From: DASQPR01 sp963724705
Lineage (GTDB): Bacteria > Actinomycetota > Actinomycetes > Mycobacteriales > Micromonosporaceae
Direction of reading: 5' to 3'
DNA: 64,000 bases
Assembly (NCBI GenBank): GCA_963724705.1
Contig: CAVRVS010000001.1
Location: forward strand, 62,001-126,000
Positions 51,463-59,871 of this stretch are shown piece after piece (position 1 is the first letter of the stretch; every line of letters begins with the position of its first letter). The translations under genes and the position numbers were made by a program. A model generated the notes under the pieces. It saw only the letters and a program-made list of their open reading frames with translations, ran no database searches and was not told the origin of the DNA.

Positions 51463-51933
51463 ATGACGGCGCCGAAGGCGGAACATGACACGGCGGACCG
51501 GCGCGTGCCGGCTGCACGGCGCGTAAGCCGGCGCACGGCGCTTGGCGGTGCCTGTGCGGTCGGTGCCGGCGTTGCCAGCATGGCCGCGTTGACGGCGTGC
51601 GGTGCGGCTGGCATCCAACCCGTTGCCGCGCCGAAGGGCACCGGGCCGGTCACGCTTGGCCCGACCTCGGACGTGCCCGTCGGCGGCGGCCGGATCTACG
51701 CCGAGCAGGCGGTGGTTGTGACCCAGCCGACGGCCGGCACCTTCAAGTGCTTCTCCGCCACCTGTACGCACGCCGGCTGCCTGCTGCACGACGTGACCGG
51801 CGGCACCATCAACTGCACGTGCCACGGCAGCCAGTTTTCGATCGCCGACGGATCGGTGACGCGGCCGCCCGCGGAGCGGCCCTTACCGGCCGAGCAGATC
51901 ACGGTCGCCGGCGGGCAGATCACGCTCGACTGA
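51463..51933 (+). CDS. exported Rieske 2Fe-2S lipoprotein
   Basis: 156 aa. Tat-type leader (RRVSRRTALGGA) with a lipobox LTAC, so likely exported folded and lipid-anchored. Rieske cluster motifs CTHAGC and CHGSQFS, with the family spacing, follow near residues 103-125. ATG 51463 follows GAGGAG. Single-domain Rieske proteins of this kind transfer electrons outside the membrane; no oxidase partner is adjacent. The 3' end overlaps the convergent gene by 51 bp. Confidence 0.92.
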   Translation: MTAPKAEHDTADRRVPAARRVSRRTALGGACAVGAGVASMAALTACGAAGIQPVAAPKGTGPVTLGPTSDVPVGGGRIYAEQAVVVTQPTAGTFKCFSATCTHAGCLLHDVTGGTINCTCHGSQFSIADGSVTRPPAERPLPAEQITVAGGQITLD

Positions 51934-52884
51934 CGCCAGCGACGGGTTCCGGTGGCCGTCGGTCGGGGGCTGCGCGACATCGGCTGGCCACGATGCCGAT
52001 ACATCCTCCTGTTCTCCCCCGTCGCGTTCCGCCACGCTCGCCGCCGGAAGCTCGGACGCGGCGAGGCCCTCGCCGGGACGTTGTGGCGCCTCCGACGCCG
52101 CCGCATGGCTGTCGACCAACACGTCCGCGGGGGCGCTCGGCCGCCCGGCGACGGCCTCCTGCAACCAGATCTTCGCCCGGATGAGTGGCTCGCGGTATCG
52201 CCGTTCGCGTCGCTGGGCCCGGGCCAGTCGCGCCTTGCCGCGCCGCCGATGCGGGTGATACCGCCGCCGCGCCCACGGCGAGTGCGGACGGGCGACGCGG
52301 ATTGCCCCGGCGATCAGCAGGATCGGAAAGAACACGCCGATGAGACCGGTCCAGATCTTGCCCTTCAACAGGGTGATGCCGGTGAGCCCGACGTAGAACA
52401 ATGCAACAAGCACGGTGGCCACGATCCCGGCCACTCCCGGTGTCGAGCTGCTGCCGATGTCGAACGGTCGGCCGCCGACGACCAGAATTCCGATTATGGC
52501 GACGGCGACGAAGATGGCGTCGACCGACGTGCGGCCGGCACTCGCCCAGTAGACGTCCTCGAGATGCAGGATCAGCGCAAATTCATCGAGGACCAGCGCG
52601 ACGCCGATGCCGAAGATGGCCGACGTGACGCACAGCGGCCAGAGCGCCCGGTCGGGCAGCGCGATACCGCCGACGCCACCGATGATCATGAAGACCACGC
52701 CGAACACGACGTGGTGGATGTGCGTACCACCAGGCTGTACGTTGCCCGGCCACCACTTCACCTGAGCGCGGATCATCCGCACCGAGAGGCGGATGAACAG
52801 GAATGCGACCAGCACCGCGACGAATGCGCAGAACAGCGGCAGCCGACCTGACTCGACGATCGTGCGGTGAAACCACTCCCCCAC
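51883..52884 (-). CDS. multi-pass membrane protein with HxHH and DEFAL motifs
   Basis: About 333 aa with seven helices in the first 215 residues. Conserved-looking polar motifs inside helices: GGTHIHHVVFGVVFMIIGG and ALVLDEFALILHLEDVYW, i.e. clustered His, Asp and Glu that could bind a metal. The C-terminal 110 residues are charged, then Ala/Pro-rich. Start GTG 52884 (VGEWFHRTIVESG) preferred; ATG 52962 would add 26 Gly/Arg-rich residues. I know similar HxHH/DEFAL proteins in other bacteria but no function for them. Confidence 0.75.
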   Translation of the reverse strand: MGEWFHRTIVESGRLPLFCAFVAVLVAFLFIRLSVRMIRAQVKWWPGNVQPGGTHIHHVVFGVVFMIIGGVGGIALPDRALWPLCVTSAIFGIGVALVLDEFALILHLEDVYWASAGRTSVDAIFVAVAIIGILVVGGRPFDIGSSSTPGVAGIVATVLVALFYVGLTGITLLKGKIWTGLIGVFFPILLIAGAIRVARPHSPWARRRYHPHRRRGKARLARAQRRERRYREPLIRAKIWLQEAVAGRPSAPADVLVDSHAAASEAPQRPGEGLAASELPAASVAERDGGEQEDVSASWPADVAQPPTDGHRNPSLASVERDLPAGDRDLLGR

Positions 52885-53045
52885 GCGCGACCCCAGACTC
52901 TCGCTTGCGCCGGCACAGCCACCCGGCCGACGGTGAACGGGCCCAATGTCCCAGGATGGCATCTGGTCCGCCGAGCGGCCGCAAAACGGCGATCACGGTC
53001 GATCGGCACGGGTGGCTCGAACCCCCAAATCCAGGCCAAGCCGGC

Positions 53046-53999
53046 CTAACGCTGCACGGACCGGCGCAGTCGGTCGGCGAGCGAGCCGACGTGCGCCGCG
53101 AGTTCCGGGGGCTCCAGCACTTCGAAGTCGACGCCCTTGAGGGCGATGTAGATCGCCAGCTCGTCGAGTGAATTCGAACCGGCGGTCAACACACATGTCG
53201 CGTCATCGATGGGCTCGACGCGACTCGCGGTCGGGGACGCCACGTCGGCCACGACGCTCGCCGGCGCGAGCATCAAGACCCGGGCCCGATACCGGTACGG
53301 CGCGGACGACACCGACCGCGACACGTAGGTGGCCGCGTCCTCGGGCGGCTCGCGCGGGGTGAACCGCGGTCCGGTCGGCGTCCGGGGCGTCAGGCGATCG
53401 AGCCGGAACGTACGCCAGTCGGCGCGGTCGAGGTCGTACGCCACCAGATACCACCACCGACCGGTGTGTACGAGCTTGTGCGGCTCGGTGACCCGCAGCG
53501 ACTCAGTGCCGTCGTGGGACCGATAGTCGAAGCGCAGCCGATGGTGGTCCCGGCAGGCGGCGGCGACTGCGAGCAGCCGCGCCGGGTCTACCGCCGTCCC
53601 GCCGGGCACGAGTGGCACGGTCACGTCCGCGAGCATCGCGATCCGGTGGCGGAGCCGCGATGGCAGCACCTGCTCGAGCTTGGCCAATGCCCGTACCGAC
53701 GTCTCGGCAATCCCGGCGATCGAGCCGCCGGCGGCCGATCGCAGCCCGACTGCGACGGCGACCGCCTCCTCGTCATCCAGCAGCAGTGGCGGCAGTGCCG
53801 CGCCCGCGCCGAGCTGATATCCGCCCGCCACGCCGGGCGCGGCGTTGATCGGGTAGCCGAGGGATCGCAACTTGTCGACGTCGCGCCGGACGGTCCGTGT
53901 GGTTACACCGAGGCGGTCGGCCAGCTCGGCGCCGGTCCATTCGCGTCGTGTCTGTAAGAGCGACAGGACGCGCAGCAGCCGGGCCGAGGTTTCCTGCAT
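53046..53999 (-). CDS. WYL-domain transcriptional regulator (YafY-like)
   Basis: 317 aa. HTH: RLLRVLSLLQTRREWTGAELADRLGVTTRTVRRDVDKLRSLGYPINA (residues 6-55). WYL domain from about 150: LRFDYRSHDGTESLRVTEPHKLVHTGRWWYLVAYD, with W-W-Y-L intact, then the C-terminal WCX extension. Start ATG 53999 (MQETSARLL). Divergent from the epoxide hydrolase over 61 bp that hold an inverted repeat, so it likely controls that gene and itself. Confidence 0.92.
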   Translation of the reverse strand: MQETSARLLRVLSLLQTRREWTGAELADRLGVTTRTVRRDVDKLRSLGYPINAAPGVAGGYQLGAGAALPPLLLDDEEAVAVAVGLRSAAGGSIAGIAETSVRALAKLEQVLPSRLRHRIAMLADVTVPLVPGGTAVDPARLLAVAAACRDHHRLRFDYRSHDGTESLRVTEPHKLVHTGRWWYLVAYDLDRADWRTFRLDRLTPRTPTGPRFTPREPPEDAATYVSRSVSSAPYRYRARVLMLAPASVVADVASPTASRVEPIDDATCVLTAGSNSLDELAIYIALKGVDFEVLEPPELAAHVGSLADRLRRSVQR

Positions 54000-54016
54000 G
54001 GAACCAGATTTCCACA

Positions 54017-54043
54017 TATCGCGGACGGAAGCTGTCCGCAATA
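54017..54043. promoter_or_regulatory. candidate operator of the WYL regulator
   Basis: TATCGCGGAC-N7-GTCCGCAATA: ten-base arms matching at nine positions, centred in the 61-bp space between the divergent WYL and epoxide hydrolase genes. Confidence 0.6.
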
Positions 54044-54060
54044 GCTCATACCGTGAAGCC

Positions 54061-55219
54061 ATGACATCTGATACCGAGATCCGACCGTTCCGTATCGACA
54101 TCCCACACGATGCATCTTGATGACCTGGCCGACCGTCTGGCGCGCACGCGTTGGGCGCCACAGCTGCCGGGTGATCGCTGGACGCGCGGCGTTCCGGTCG
54201 ACTACCTTCGCGACCTCGCGGACTACTGGCGTAACGCCTACGACTGGCGCAAACACGAGGCCGAGCTGAACGCCGTTGCGCAGTTCACCACCGCGATCGA
54301 CGGTCAGACGGTGCACTTCCTGCACGTACGGTCGCCGGAGCCGGATGCGTTGCCGCTCATCCTGACCCACGGCTGGCCCGGGTCAATCGTCGAGTTCCTG
54401 GACGTGATCGGGCCGCTGAGCGATCCCCGCTCGCACGGCGCCGATCCCGCGACGGCATTCGACCTGGTGATCCCATCGCTGCCCGGCTTCGGTTTCTCGC
54501 CCGCGCCGATCGAGGCCGGCTGGAACACCCGCCGCGTCGCGCTCGCGTTCGCCGAGTTGATGGCACGGCTGGGCTACCGGCGGTACGGCGCGCAGGGCGG
54601 AGATCTCGGCGCTTTTGTCTCGCCCGATCTCGGCCGGGTCGACGCCGACCATGTCGTCGGCGTACACGTGAATGCCGCGACCGTGGGCTTCATCCCATTC
54701 GGGGACGTGCCGGACGACGATCTCGCCACGTTCACCGATGCCGAACGTCAACGCTACGTTCGGATGCGGAGCTTCCTGTCGGACGGGAACGCGTACTTCC
54801 AGATGCAGGCGACGCGACCGCAGACGTTGGCGTACGGGCTGACCGACTCACCGGTCGGGCAACTGGCCTGGATCATGGAGAAGTTTGCCGAGTGGTCGCA
54901 CGGCGACGGAATGCCGGAGGACGTGATCGATCGGGATCGGTTGCTCACCAACGCGATGCTCTACTGGCTCACCGGATCGGCCGGTACGGCGGCCAACATG
55001 TACTACGAGAACATGCACGCCAACGATTGGCCCACACCGTCGGCCACGCCGACCGGCGTCGCGGTCTTCGCCGAGGACGTGTCCATCCGGCGGTACAGCG
55101 ACCAACTCAACACGATCACACGGTGGACGGAGTTTGATCGCGGCGGCCACTTCGCGGCGCTCGAGGCTCCGGATCTGTTCGTCGACGACGTACGGGCGTT
55201 CTTCGCGACAGTGCGATAG
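54061..55219 (+). CDS. epoxide hydrolase (EHN family) with an apparent frameshift near the start
   Basis: Alpha/beta hydrolase that opens epoxides. The main frame from ATG 54110 (369 aa) has HGWPGSIVEFL (oxyanion), GAQGGDLGAFVS (nucleophile Asp), conserved Tyr in MYYEN and RGGHFAALE (catalytic His). The family's usual first residues are found 49 nt upstream in another frame: ATG 54061 reads MTSDTEIRPFRIDIPHDA, then TCT TGA. One extra base (near 54112-54117) separates it from LDDLADRLARTRW. So the gene is either frameshifted, or starts at 54110 and lacks the first ~18 residues. All catalytic residues are in the intact part. Probable target of the divergent WYL regulator. Confidence 0.85.
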
Positions 55220-55241
55220 CCGCAGCGTTCCCGTAGCCACC

Positions 55242-55304
55242 GGTTGAGCGATCTAGGAACACCGACCGTGCGATAGCCGGATCGGAATTCCTAAATCGCC
55301 CAAC
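55242..55304 (+). terminator. terminator-like hairpin after the epoxide hydrolase
   Basis: Arms 55242-55259 and 55288-55304 pair at about 15 of 17 positions (GTTGAGCGATCTAGGAA against TTCCTAAATCGCCCAAC), loop about 28 nt, lying 22 nt after the epoxide hydrolase stop and 20 nt after the DUF4235 stop on the other strand. Confidence 0.55.
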
Positions 55305-55324
55305 TGGTCGGGCGGCCGATGCAG

Positions 55325-55591
55325 TTACGCGGGCCACGCCCCGGTGGCCCGCCGCATCGCGGTTGCTCCGCCACGATCGACGGCCGCCTTGATGACCGCG
55401 AATATCGCGCCCTGGATCGTGGCGGCCAGCAGGACCTCGGCCCAGCGTCGGTCTTCGTCCCGTGGGTGGGGCGGCGTGTCGTCGTGCTCGATCAGCTTCC
55501 AGGTCCGCTTGAAGACCGCGCCGGCCACGGCACCGGCGACGATCCCACCGACGATGCCGACCGGCTTGTACAAGATCTTCTCCGCCTTCAT
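55325..55591 (-). CDS. DUF4235 domain protein
   Basis: 88-aa small membrane protein. KILYKPVGIVGGIVAGAVAGAVFKRTWKLI is the typical first helix and motif of DUF4235, and LLAATIQGAIFAVIKAAVDRGGATAMRRATGAWP the second. Two helices with charged loop DDTPPHPRDEDRRW between. Widespread in actinobacteria; function unknown. Stands alone. Confidence 0.88.
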   Translation of the reverse strand: MKAEKILYKPVGIVGGIVAGAVAGAVFKRTWKLIEHDDTPPHPRDEDRRWAEVLLAATIQGAIFAVIKAAVDRGGATAMRRATGAWPA

Positions 55592-55785
55592 CTGCGATCC
55601 TCTCGCCGTGCGGCCGGACGTCCACGTGCGCCGCGCAGACGGCGGCGCCCTGCATCATTCATCCTGAAGGTGGCCCGGCGCCGTCGCCGCGAAACGGCCG
55701 ATTTCGCTGCTAGCGGCGGCGCCGCTACCGGCGGCGGCGTGCCGGCGGGGCGCGAGCTTCGTCGGGTTCGGCGCTCGGACGGCGA

Positions 55786-55822
55786 GGCGGCCCGCACCGA
55801 CTCCGAGTCGATGCGGGCCGCC
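55786..55822 (-). terminator. terminator of the S53 peptidase gene
   Basis: Perfect 11-bp stem (55786-55796 with 55812-55822) enclosing a further GACT/AGTC stem, 20 nt beyond the S53 peptidase stop. The rest of 55592-55785 contains no gene. Confidence 0.8.
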
Positions 55823-55842
55823 CGCGTGGTGCGGTGGCGCGG

Positions 55843-57888
55843 TCAGCTCACGCTGAACGCCGTGTCGTCGATGACGAACGACGTCTGCAGCGAGCTGTCC
55901 TCGGTGCCGGTGAACTTGATCGTCACCGAGCTACCGGCCACGCCGGACAACGGCAACGTGACCTGCGTGTAGCCGGTCGCGTGGTTGAGGTTGGAGAACG
56001 TACGCAGCGTCGTCGTCGTCGTGCCGTTGATGAGCGCCACGGTCAACTTGTCGAACTGCGTGGTGGTCGTCGTCTCCGATGTGTCGATGTGGATGAAGAA
56101 GCTCACCGAAGCCGTGCAGCCGGCCGGTACGGAGACCGTCTGCGCGAGCGTGTCGGTGTGCGTGGTGCCGTAGCCGTCGAGCCAGGCGTAGTAGGTGCCG
56201 CTATGCGACGTCTCACCGGCCCCATTCGGGTTCACGACGCCGGCCGTGGAGGTCCACGGTGCCGCCGACCCGGTTTCGAAACCGGGGTTGCCGAACAGTT
56301 GTGCGGCCGTGCAACCACCGCCGCCGGCGGGACTGATCGTCCACGAGAACGACGTACTCGCCGTGCCGGACGCCGCGTCATGGACGGTCGCCGTAACGGT
56401 GAAGGTGCCGGCGGTCGTCGGCGTGCCGCTGATGACGCCGGAGGAGCTGATCGTCAACCCGCCCGGCAGGCCGGTCGCCGAGAACGTGTACGGCGGCGTG
56501 CCGCCACTGGCCGACAGCGTCAGGCTGGTCGCGACGCCAACCGTGCCGGTCCGGCTGCCCGGATTGGCCAGGCTGAGCGCGGTGCCGCCGGTGCCGTTGG
56601 TGAACGCGGCGGTGCCGTTAGGCGTGCCGAGTCCGGTCGGGCCGTCCCAGCCGGGGCCGGCCGTGCAGATCGGTGCGCCGCAGGTGCCGTTGGTCCCACT
56701 GGTCACGTCGAACAGGTTGCCCGGGTGGGCGTACGGGTAGGAAGCCGCGTACGTGCCGGCGGCCGGGTTGCCGGCGAGCGCGTACACGCCGGCGATGACC
56801 GGTGCGGCAACGCTCGTACCGCCGTAGACGACCCAGCCGGAGGCGCCGAACGTCTGGTAGACGGCGACACCGGTGGCCGGGTCGGCGACCGCGGAGACGT
56901 CCGCCTCGGCCCGCCGCGCGCAACTGGTGGTGACGGTCTGCCACGACGGCTTCGCGTCGAATGCCGAGCAGCCGGAACCGGCGTCGGCCCAGGCCGTCTC
57001 GGTCCAGCCGCGGGAGTTGGTCGACGTGGTGAGATGCGTGCCACCGACCGCGGTCACGTACTGCGACGTCGCTGGGTATTCGGCGCCGGTCGCGTCATCA
57101 CCCGAGCTGACAGTGATGGCGACGCCGGGGTGGTTGAAGTGCGAGTCGTCGGTCGTCTGACCGGAGTATTCGCCGCCGCCCCAGCTGTTCGAGACGAACT
57201 TCGCACCCATAGCGACCGCGCGGTCCTCGGCCGCGTACAGGTTCGCATCGGTGGCCGAGTTGGCCTCCACGAGGATGATGTTGCAGTTCGGGCAGATCGC
57301 CGACACCATGTCGAGGTCGAGCGACTCTTCACCGGCCCAGCCGGCGTCGTTGGCCGGCAGCGGGCTGGTGGCGCCGTTCTGGTTCACGATCCGCAGGCAG
57401 CCGCTGGCGACCGTACACGGCGGCAGGCCGAACTGGCTGCGGTACATGGCGAGGTCGGCGGCGGCCGTCGGGTCGTTGTTGGCGTCGACGATCGCGACCG
57501 TCTCGCCGGCGCCGCCCGCTGTCGACAGCTTGTACGCGCTGGCCAGGTTGGCCGGACCGTAGCCGGACGGCGTCGCGTTGGGTGCGATCGCGTTGGCACT
57601 GACGGCTTTGACGTCGGTCCGCATGAGCGAGAAGCACTGCATGGTGTGCCGGGCGGTCGGCGTGGCGCACGACTGGCGGGTCGTCATATGAGCGGCCGAT
57701 GGAAGGTTCACCGTCGCGCCGTTGGCACCGCTTCCGGATGCGAGTGTGCCGGACGTGACGGTGTTGGCCACGGTCGTCGCCGCGACCGCGGTGGTCGTCG
57801 CCTGCGCTGGCAACGACATCGATAGGGCCACAGCGACAAACGTCGCGGTGGCGGTGAGCAGTGTGAGCACCTGGGGGCGTGCCCGCAT
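55843..57888 (-). CDS. secreted sedolisin-type (S53) serine peptidase
   Basis: 681 aa. Signal peptide (MRARPQVL, helix, cleavage near PAQATT at about 30). Peptidase domain about 95-430: catalytic Glu and Asp in WAGEESLDLDM, oxyanion Asp in TVSSGDDATGAEYPA, nucleophile Ser in YGGTSVAAPVIAG, as in sedolisins. Then a putative Ig-like domain (GTPPYTFSATGLPGGLTISSSGVISGTPTTAGTFTVT) and a C-terminal beta-sandwich (NPGFETGSAAPW ...). The usual ~180-residue pro-domain is nearly absent: only about 60 residues lie between signal and catalytic domain. ATG 57888 follows GGAGGAGAC. Extracellular acid-type peptidase. Confidence 0.9.
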   Translation of the reverse strand: MRARPQVLTLLTATATFVAVALSMSLPAQATTTAVAATTVANTVTSGTLASGSGANGATVNLPSAAHMTTRQSCATPTARHTMQCFSLMRTDVKAVSANAIAPNATPSGYGPANLASAYKLSTAGGAGETVAIVDANNDPTAAADLAMYRSQFGLPPCTVASGCLRIVNQNGATSPLPANDAGWAGEESLDLDMVSAICPNCNIILVEANSATDANLYAAEDRAVAMGAKFVSNSWGGGEYSGQTTDDSHFNHPGVAITVSSGDDATGAEYPATSQYVTAVGGTHLTTSTNSRGWTETAWADAGSGCSAFDAKPSWQTVTTSCARRAEADVSAVADPATGVAVYQTFGASGWVVYGGTSVAAPVIAGVYALAGNPAAGTYAASYPYAHPGNLFDVTSGTNGTCGAPICTAGPGWDGPTGLGTPNGTAAFTNGTGGTALSLANPGSRTGTVGVATSLTLSASGGTPPYTFSATGLPGGLTISSSGVISGTPTTAGTFTVTATVHDAASGTASTSFSWTISPAGGGGCTAAQLFGNPGFETGSAAPWTSTAGVVNPNGAGETSHSGTYYAWLDGYGTTHTDTLAQTVSVPAGCTASVSFFIHIDTSETTTTTQFDKLTVALINGTTTTTLRTFSNLNHATGYTQVTLPLSGVAGSSVTIKFTGTEDSSLQTSFVIDDTAFSVS

Positions 57889-57929
57889 GTCTCCTCCTCG
57901 GGGGAGCAATCGTGACAGGAAACCCCGAA

Positions 57930-57959
57930 TATGACGTCGACTCCGTCATACTTCGAAGT
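57930..57959. promoter_or_regulatory. two palindromes upstream of the S53 peptidase gene
   Basis: TATGACG-N7-CGTCATA (57930-57950) has perfect 7-bp arms; directly next to it ACTTCGAAGT (57950-57959) is a perfect 10-bp palindrome. They lie 42-71 bp upstream of the ATG, in an AT-rich patch where the promoter is expected. Probable regulator sites. Confidence 0.55.
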
Positions 57960-58120
57960 ATTCACATCCTTGATTGTCTGAGGAAGTGACACAAGGCTTC
58001 TGGGTAACTATCCGTGCCAATTTCCGACACTGCGCTCACCGGACGAACGGCCGAGCGCGGACTCGAACCTCCATCCCGCGTCCGGCGGATCCGTCCCTGA
58101 GCCGCGTACGGCCAGGTCGG

Positions 58121-58984
58121 CTACACATCGACGCCGGTCACGCCGTCGATCAACTCACGAAGGATGTCGAGATGGCCGGCGTGCCGAGCGGTCTCTTCGA
58201 TCAGATGGGTGTAGATCCAGCGCAGCGAGACTCGCCCCAACCTTGGGTGCGCCACATGGTGATCCAGCGGGAGCAGCGCCGCGATCCGATCGGACTCGGC
58301 GCAGGCCGCCGCGTAGTCCGCGATGACCGATGCGACCGTCGCGTCCGGCGGAACCCACCAACCATCACGATCCTCCGGCCGCGCTGCGATCGCCTGCCCG
58401 CCGAGATAACCGGCGAACCACTCGCGCTCGACGAAACCGACGTGGCGCACGAGTGCGATCGGCGTGGTGTCCGACGAGACGATTCGCCGCCGCGCGTCGG
58501 CCTCGGACAGCCCGTTGAGCTTGCCGACCATGACAGTGCGTTGGTACGCCAGGAAGGCGCTCAACACATGCCGTTCGTCGCCGGTCGCCGACCGCTCCTC
58601 CGGGAACAACGGCGGAAGCACCAGATGGCGCAGGCCGTCGCGCCAACCGTCCTCGTACGCGTCCCGCAACTCCGGGGTCGGAATGTCGATGTGGCGTAGC
58701 GAGAGCCGACCACCGACCGCCGTCGGCTCGAAGCGCAGGGTCGCGGTCATGCCCGCCCATCGGATTTCGATGAGTTCGCCCGGCACGACCCGGGTGAACA
58801 CACCCGACACCCGGCCACCATCGGGCCGCTCGAACGCGAACCGACCGCCGTCGTGGAACTCGGCCACGATGGAGGACGGCATGGCCCCGCGCGCGATGAA
58901 AAGCGAACCCGCGCCGATGGCCGCGGACAGATCGCCCGGTCCGACCGGATACTCCCGGGTCATCTCCAGCACGTAGCCGGTCAT
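58121..58984 (-). CDS. SRPBCC-DinB two-domain protein
   Basis: 287 aa. Residues 10-125 look like an AHSA1/SRPBCC ligand-binding domain (FIARGAMPSSIVAEFHDGGRFAFERPDGGRVSGVFTRVVPGELIEIRW). From about 135 a DinB/DUF664 domain follows (HVLSAFLAYQRTVMVGKLNGLSEADARRRIVSSDTTPIALVRHVGFVEREWFAGYL ... THLIEETARHAGHLDILREL), with metal-type His residues at VRHVGF and RHAGHLD. ATG 58984 lies in the stop codon of the aldo/keto reductase gene. Actinobacterial DUF664 proteins are thought to use mycothiol. Confidence 0.82.
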   Translation of the reverse strand: MTGYVLEMTREYPVGPGDLSAAIGAGSLFIARGAMPSSIVAEFHDGGRFAFERPDGGRVSGVFTRVVPGELIEIRWAGMTATLRFEPTAVGGRLSLRHIDIPTPELRDAYEDGWRDGLRHLVLPPLFPEERSATGDERHVLSAFLAYQRTVMVGKLNGLSEADARRRIVSSDTTPIALVRHVGFVEREWFAGYLGGQAIAARPEDRDGWWVPPDATVASVIADYAAACAESDRIAALLPLDHHVAHPRLGRVSLRWIYTHLIEETARHAGHLDILRELIDGVTGVDV

Positions 58985-59847
58985 GACGTCGTGAGCTCGG
59001 CGAGATCCGCGGCGTCGAGGCGCAATGCGGCCGCCGCCACGTTGTCTTCCAGGTGCGCAACCTTGCTCGTACCCGGAATGGGCAGCATCGCCGGCGAACG
59101 CCCGAGCAGCCACGCGATCGCAACCTGCGCAGGCGTCGCGTTGTGCTTGGCCGCGACCGCGCCGAGCGCATTGCCGCTCGCCGACACCGCACGGCCCGCT
59201 CCCAGCGGGAAGAAAGGGAGGTACGCGATGTTCTGCGCGGCACACATCTCGAGCGTCCGCGCGTCCGACTGCTCGGCCGGGCCGAAATGGTTGGAAACGC
59301 TGGCGATCGGCGTCTTCGCGAGCGCGGCCGACAACTGCTCGGCGGTCACGTTCGATAGCCCGATTCGCTGGATCTTGCCCTGCGCCTGCAGATCGAGCAT
59401 CACGTCGAGTGCCTCGTTGAAGGTAATCGGGGCTGATCTGTCCATCCACCGCAGATGCACGACCGGTACCGCGTCGATGCCGAGCACGCGGAGATCGCGC
59501 TCGCATCCGGCGCGCAAAGCGTCGGGTGTCAGTCCGGAGACCCAGGTGCCGTCCGCGGCCCGCGCACCACCGAGCTTCGTGACCAGGACGAGGTCGTCCG
59601 GGTAGGGCCGGATCGCCGCCGCGATCACCTCGTTCGCGACGTCGAGGCCGTAATACCAGGCACTGTCGATGACCCGTACGCCGAGCTCGACCGCCCGACG
59701 TACGGTCCGGATCGCCTCGTCACGGTCGGCCGGCGGGCCCCACACACCGGGACCGGGAAGGCGCATCGCCCCGAAGCCGAGCCGTGGAACCTCGAGGTCA
59801 CCGAGCCGGACCGTGCCCGCTGCATCCGCGGTGATCTCTGTCGTCAT
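58981..59847 (-). CDS. aldo/keto reductase
   Basis: 288 aa TIM-barrel NADPH oxidoreductase. Catalytic Tyr in IDSAWYYGLDVANEVIAAAI with Asp in RVIDSAW, Lys in LVLVTKLGG, His in VPVVHLRWMD, and cofactor loop AIAWLLGRSPAMLPIPGTSKVAHLEDN. Start ATG 59847. Coupled by 4-nt overlap to the SRPBCC-DinB gene, suggesting joint aldehyde/ketone or electrophile detoxification. Substrate unknown. Confidence 0.92.
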   Translation of the reverse strand: MTTEITADAAGTVRLGDLEVPRLGFGAMRLPGPGVWGPPADRDEAIRTVRRAVELGVRVIDSAWYYGLDVANEVIAAAIRPYPDDLVLVTKLGGARAADGTWVSGLTPDALRAGCERDLRVLGIDAVPVVHLRWMDRSAPITFNEALDVMLDLQAQGKIQRIGLSNVTAEQLSAALAKTPIASVSNHFGPAEQSDARTLEMCAAQNIAYLPFFPLGAGRAVSASGNALGAVAAKHNATPAQVAIAWLLGRSPAMLPIPGTSKVAHLEDNVAAAALRLDAADLAELTTS

Positions 59848-59871
59848 GACCCGATGCTATCGGCGGCCCGA

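Noticed and set aside
53005..53045. GGGTTCGAGCC with a partly pairing stem on the minus strand, as in a tRNA 3' end or attachment site
   Set aside because: One stem mismatch, no matching acceptor or anticodon arm, and no integrase or second copy in the window.
58050..58110. tRNA-like T-arm sequence (GGTTCGAGTCC) on the minus strand
   Set aside because: Only the loop consensus is present; T-stem, anticodon arm and acceptor do not pair.
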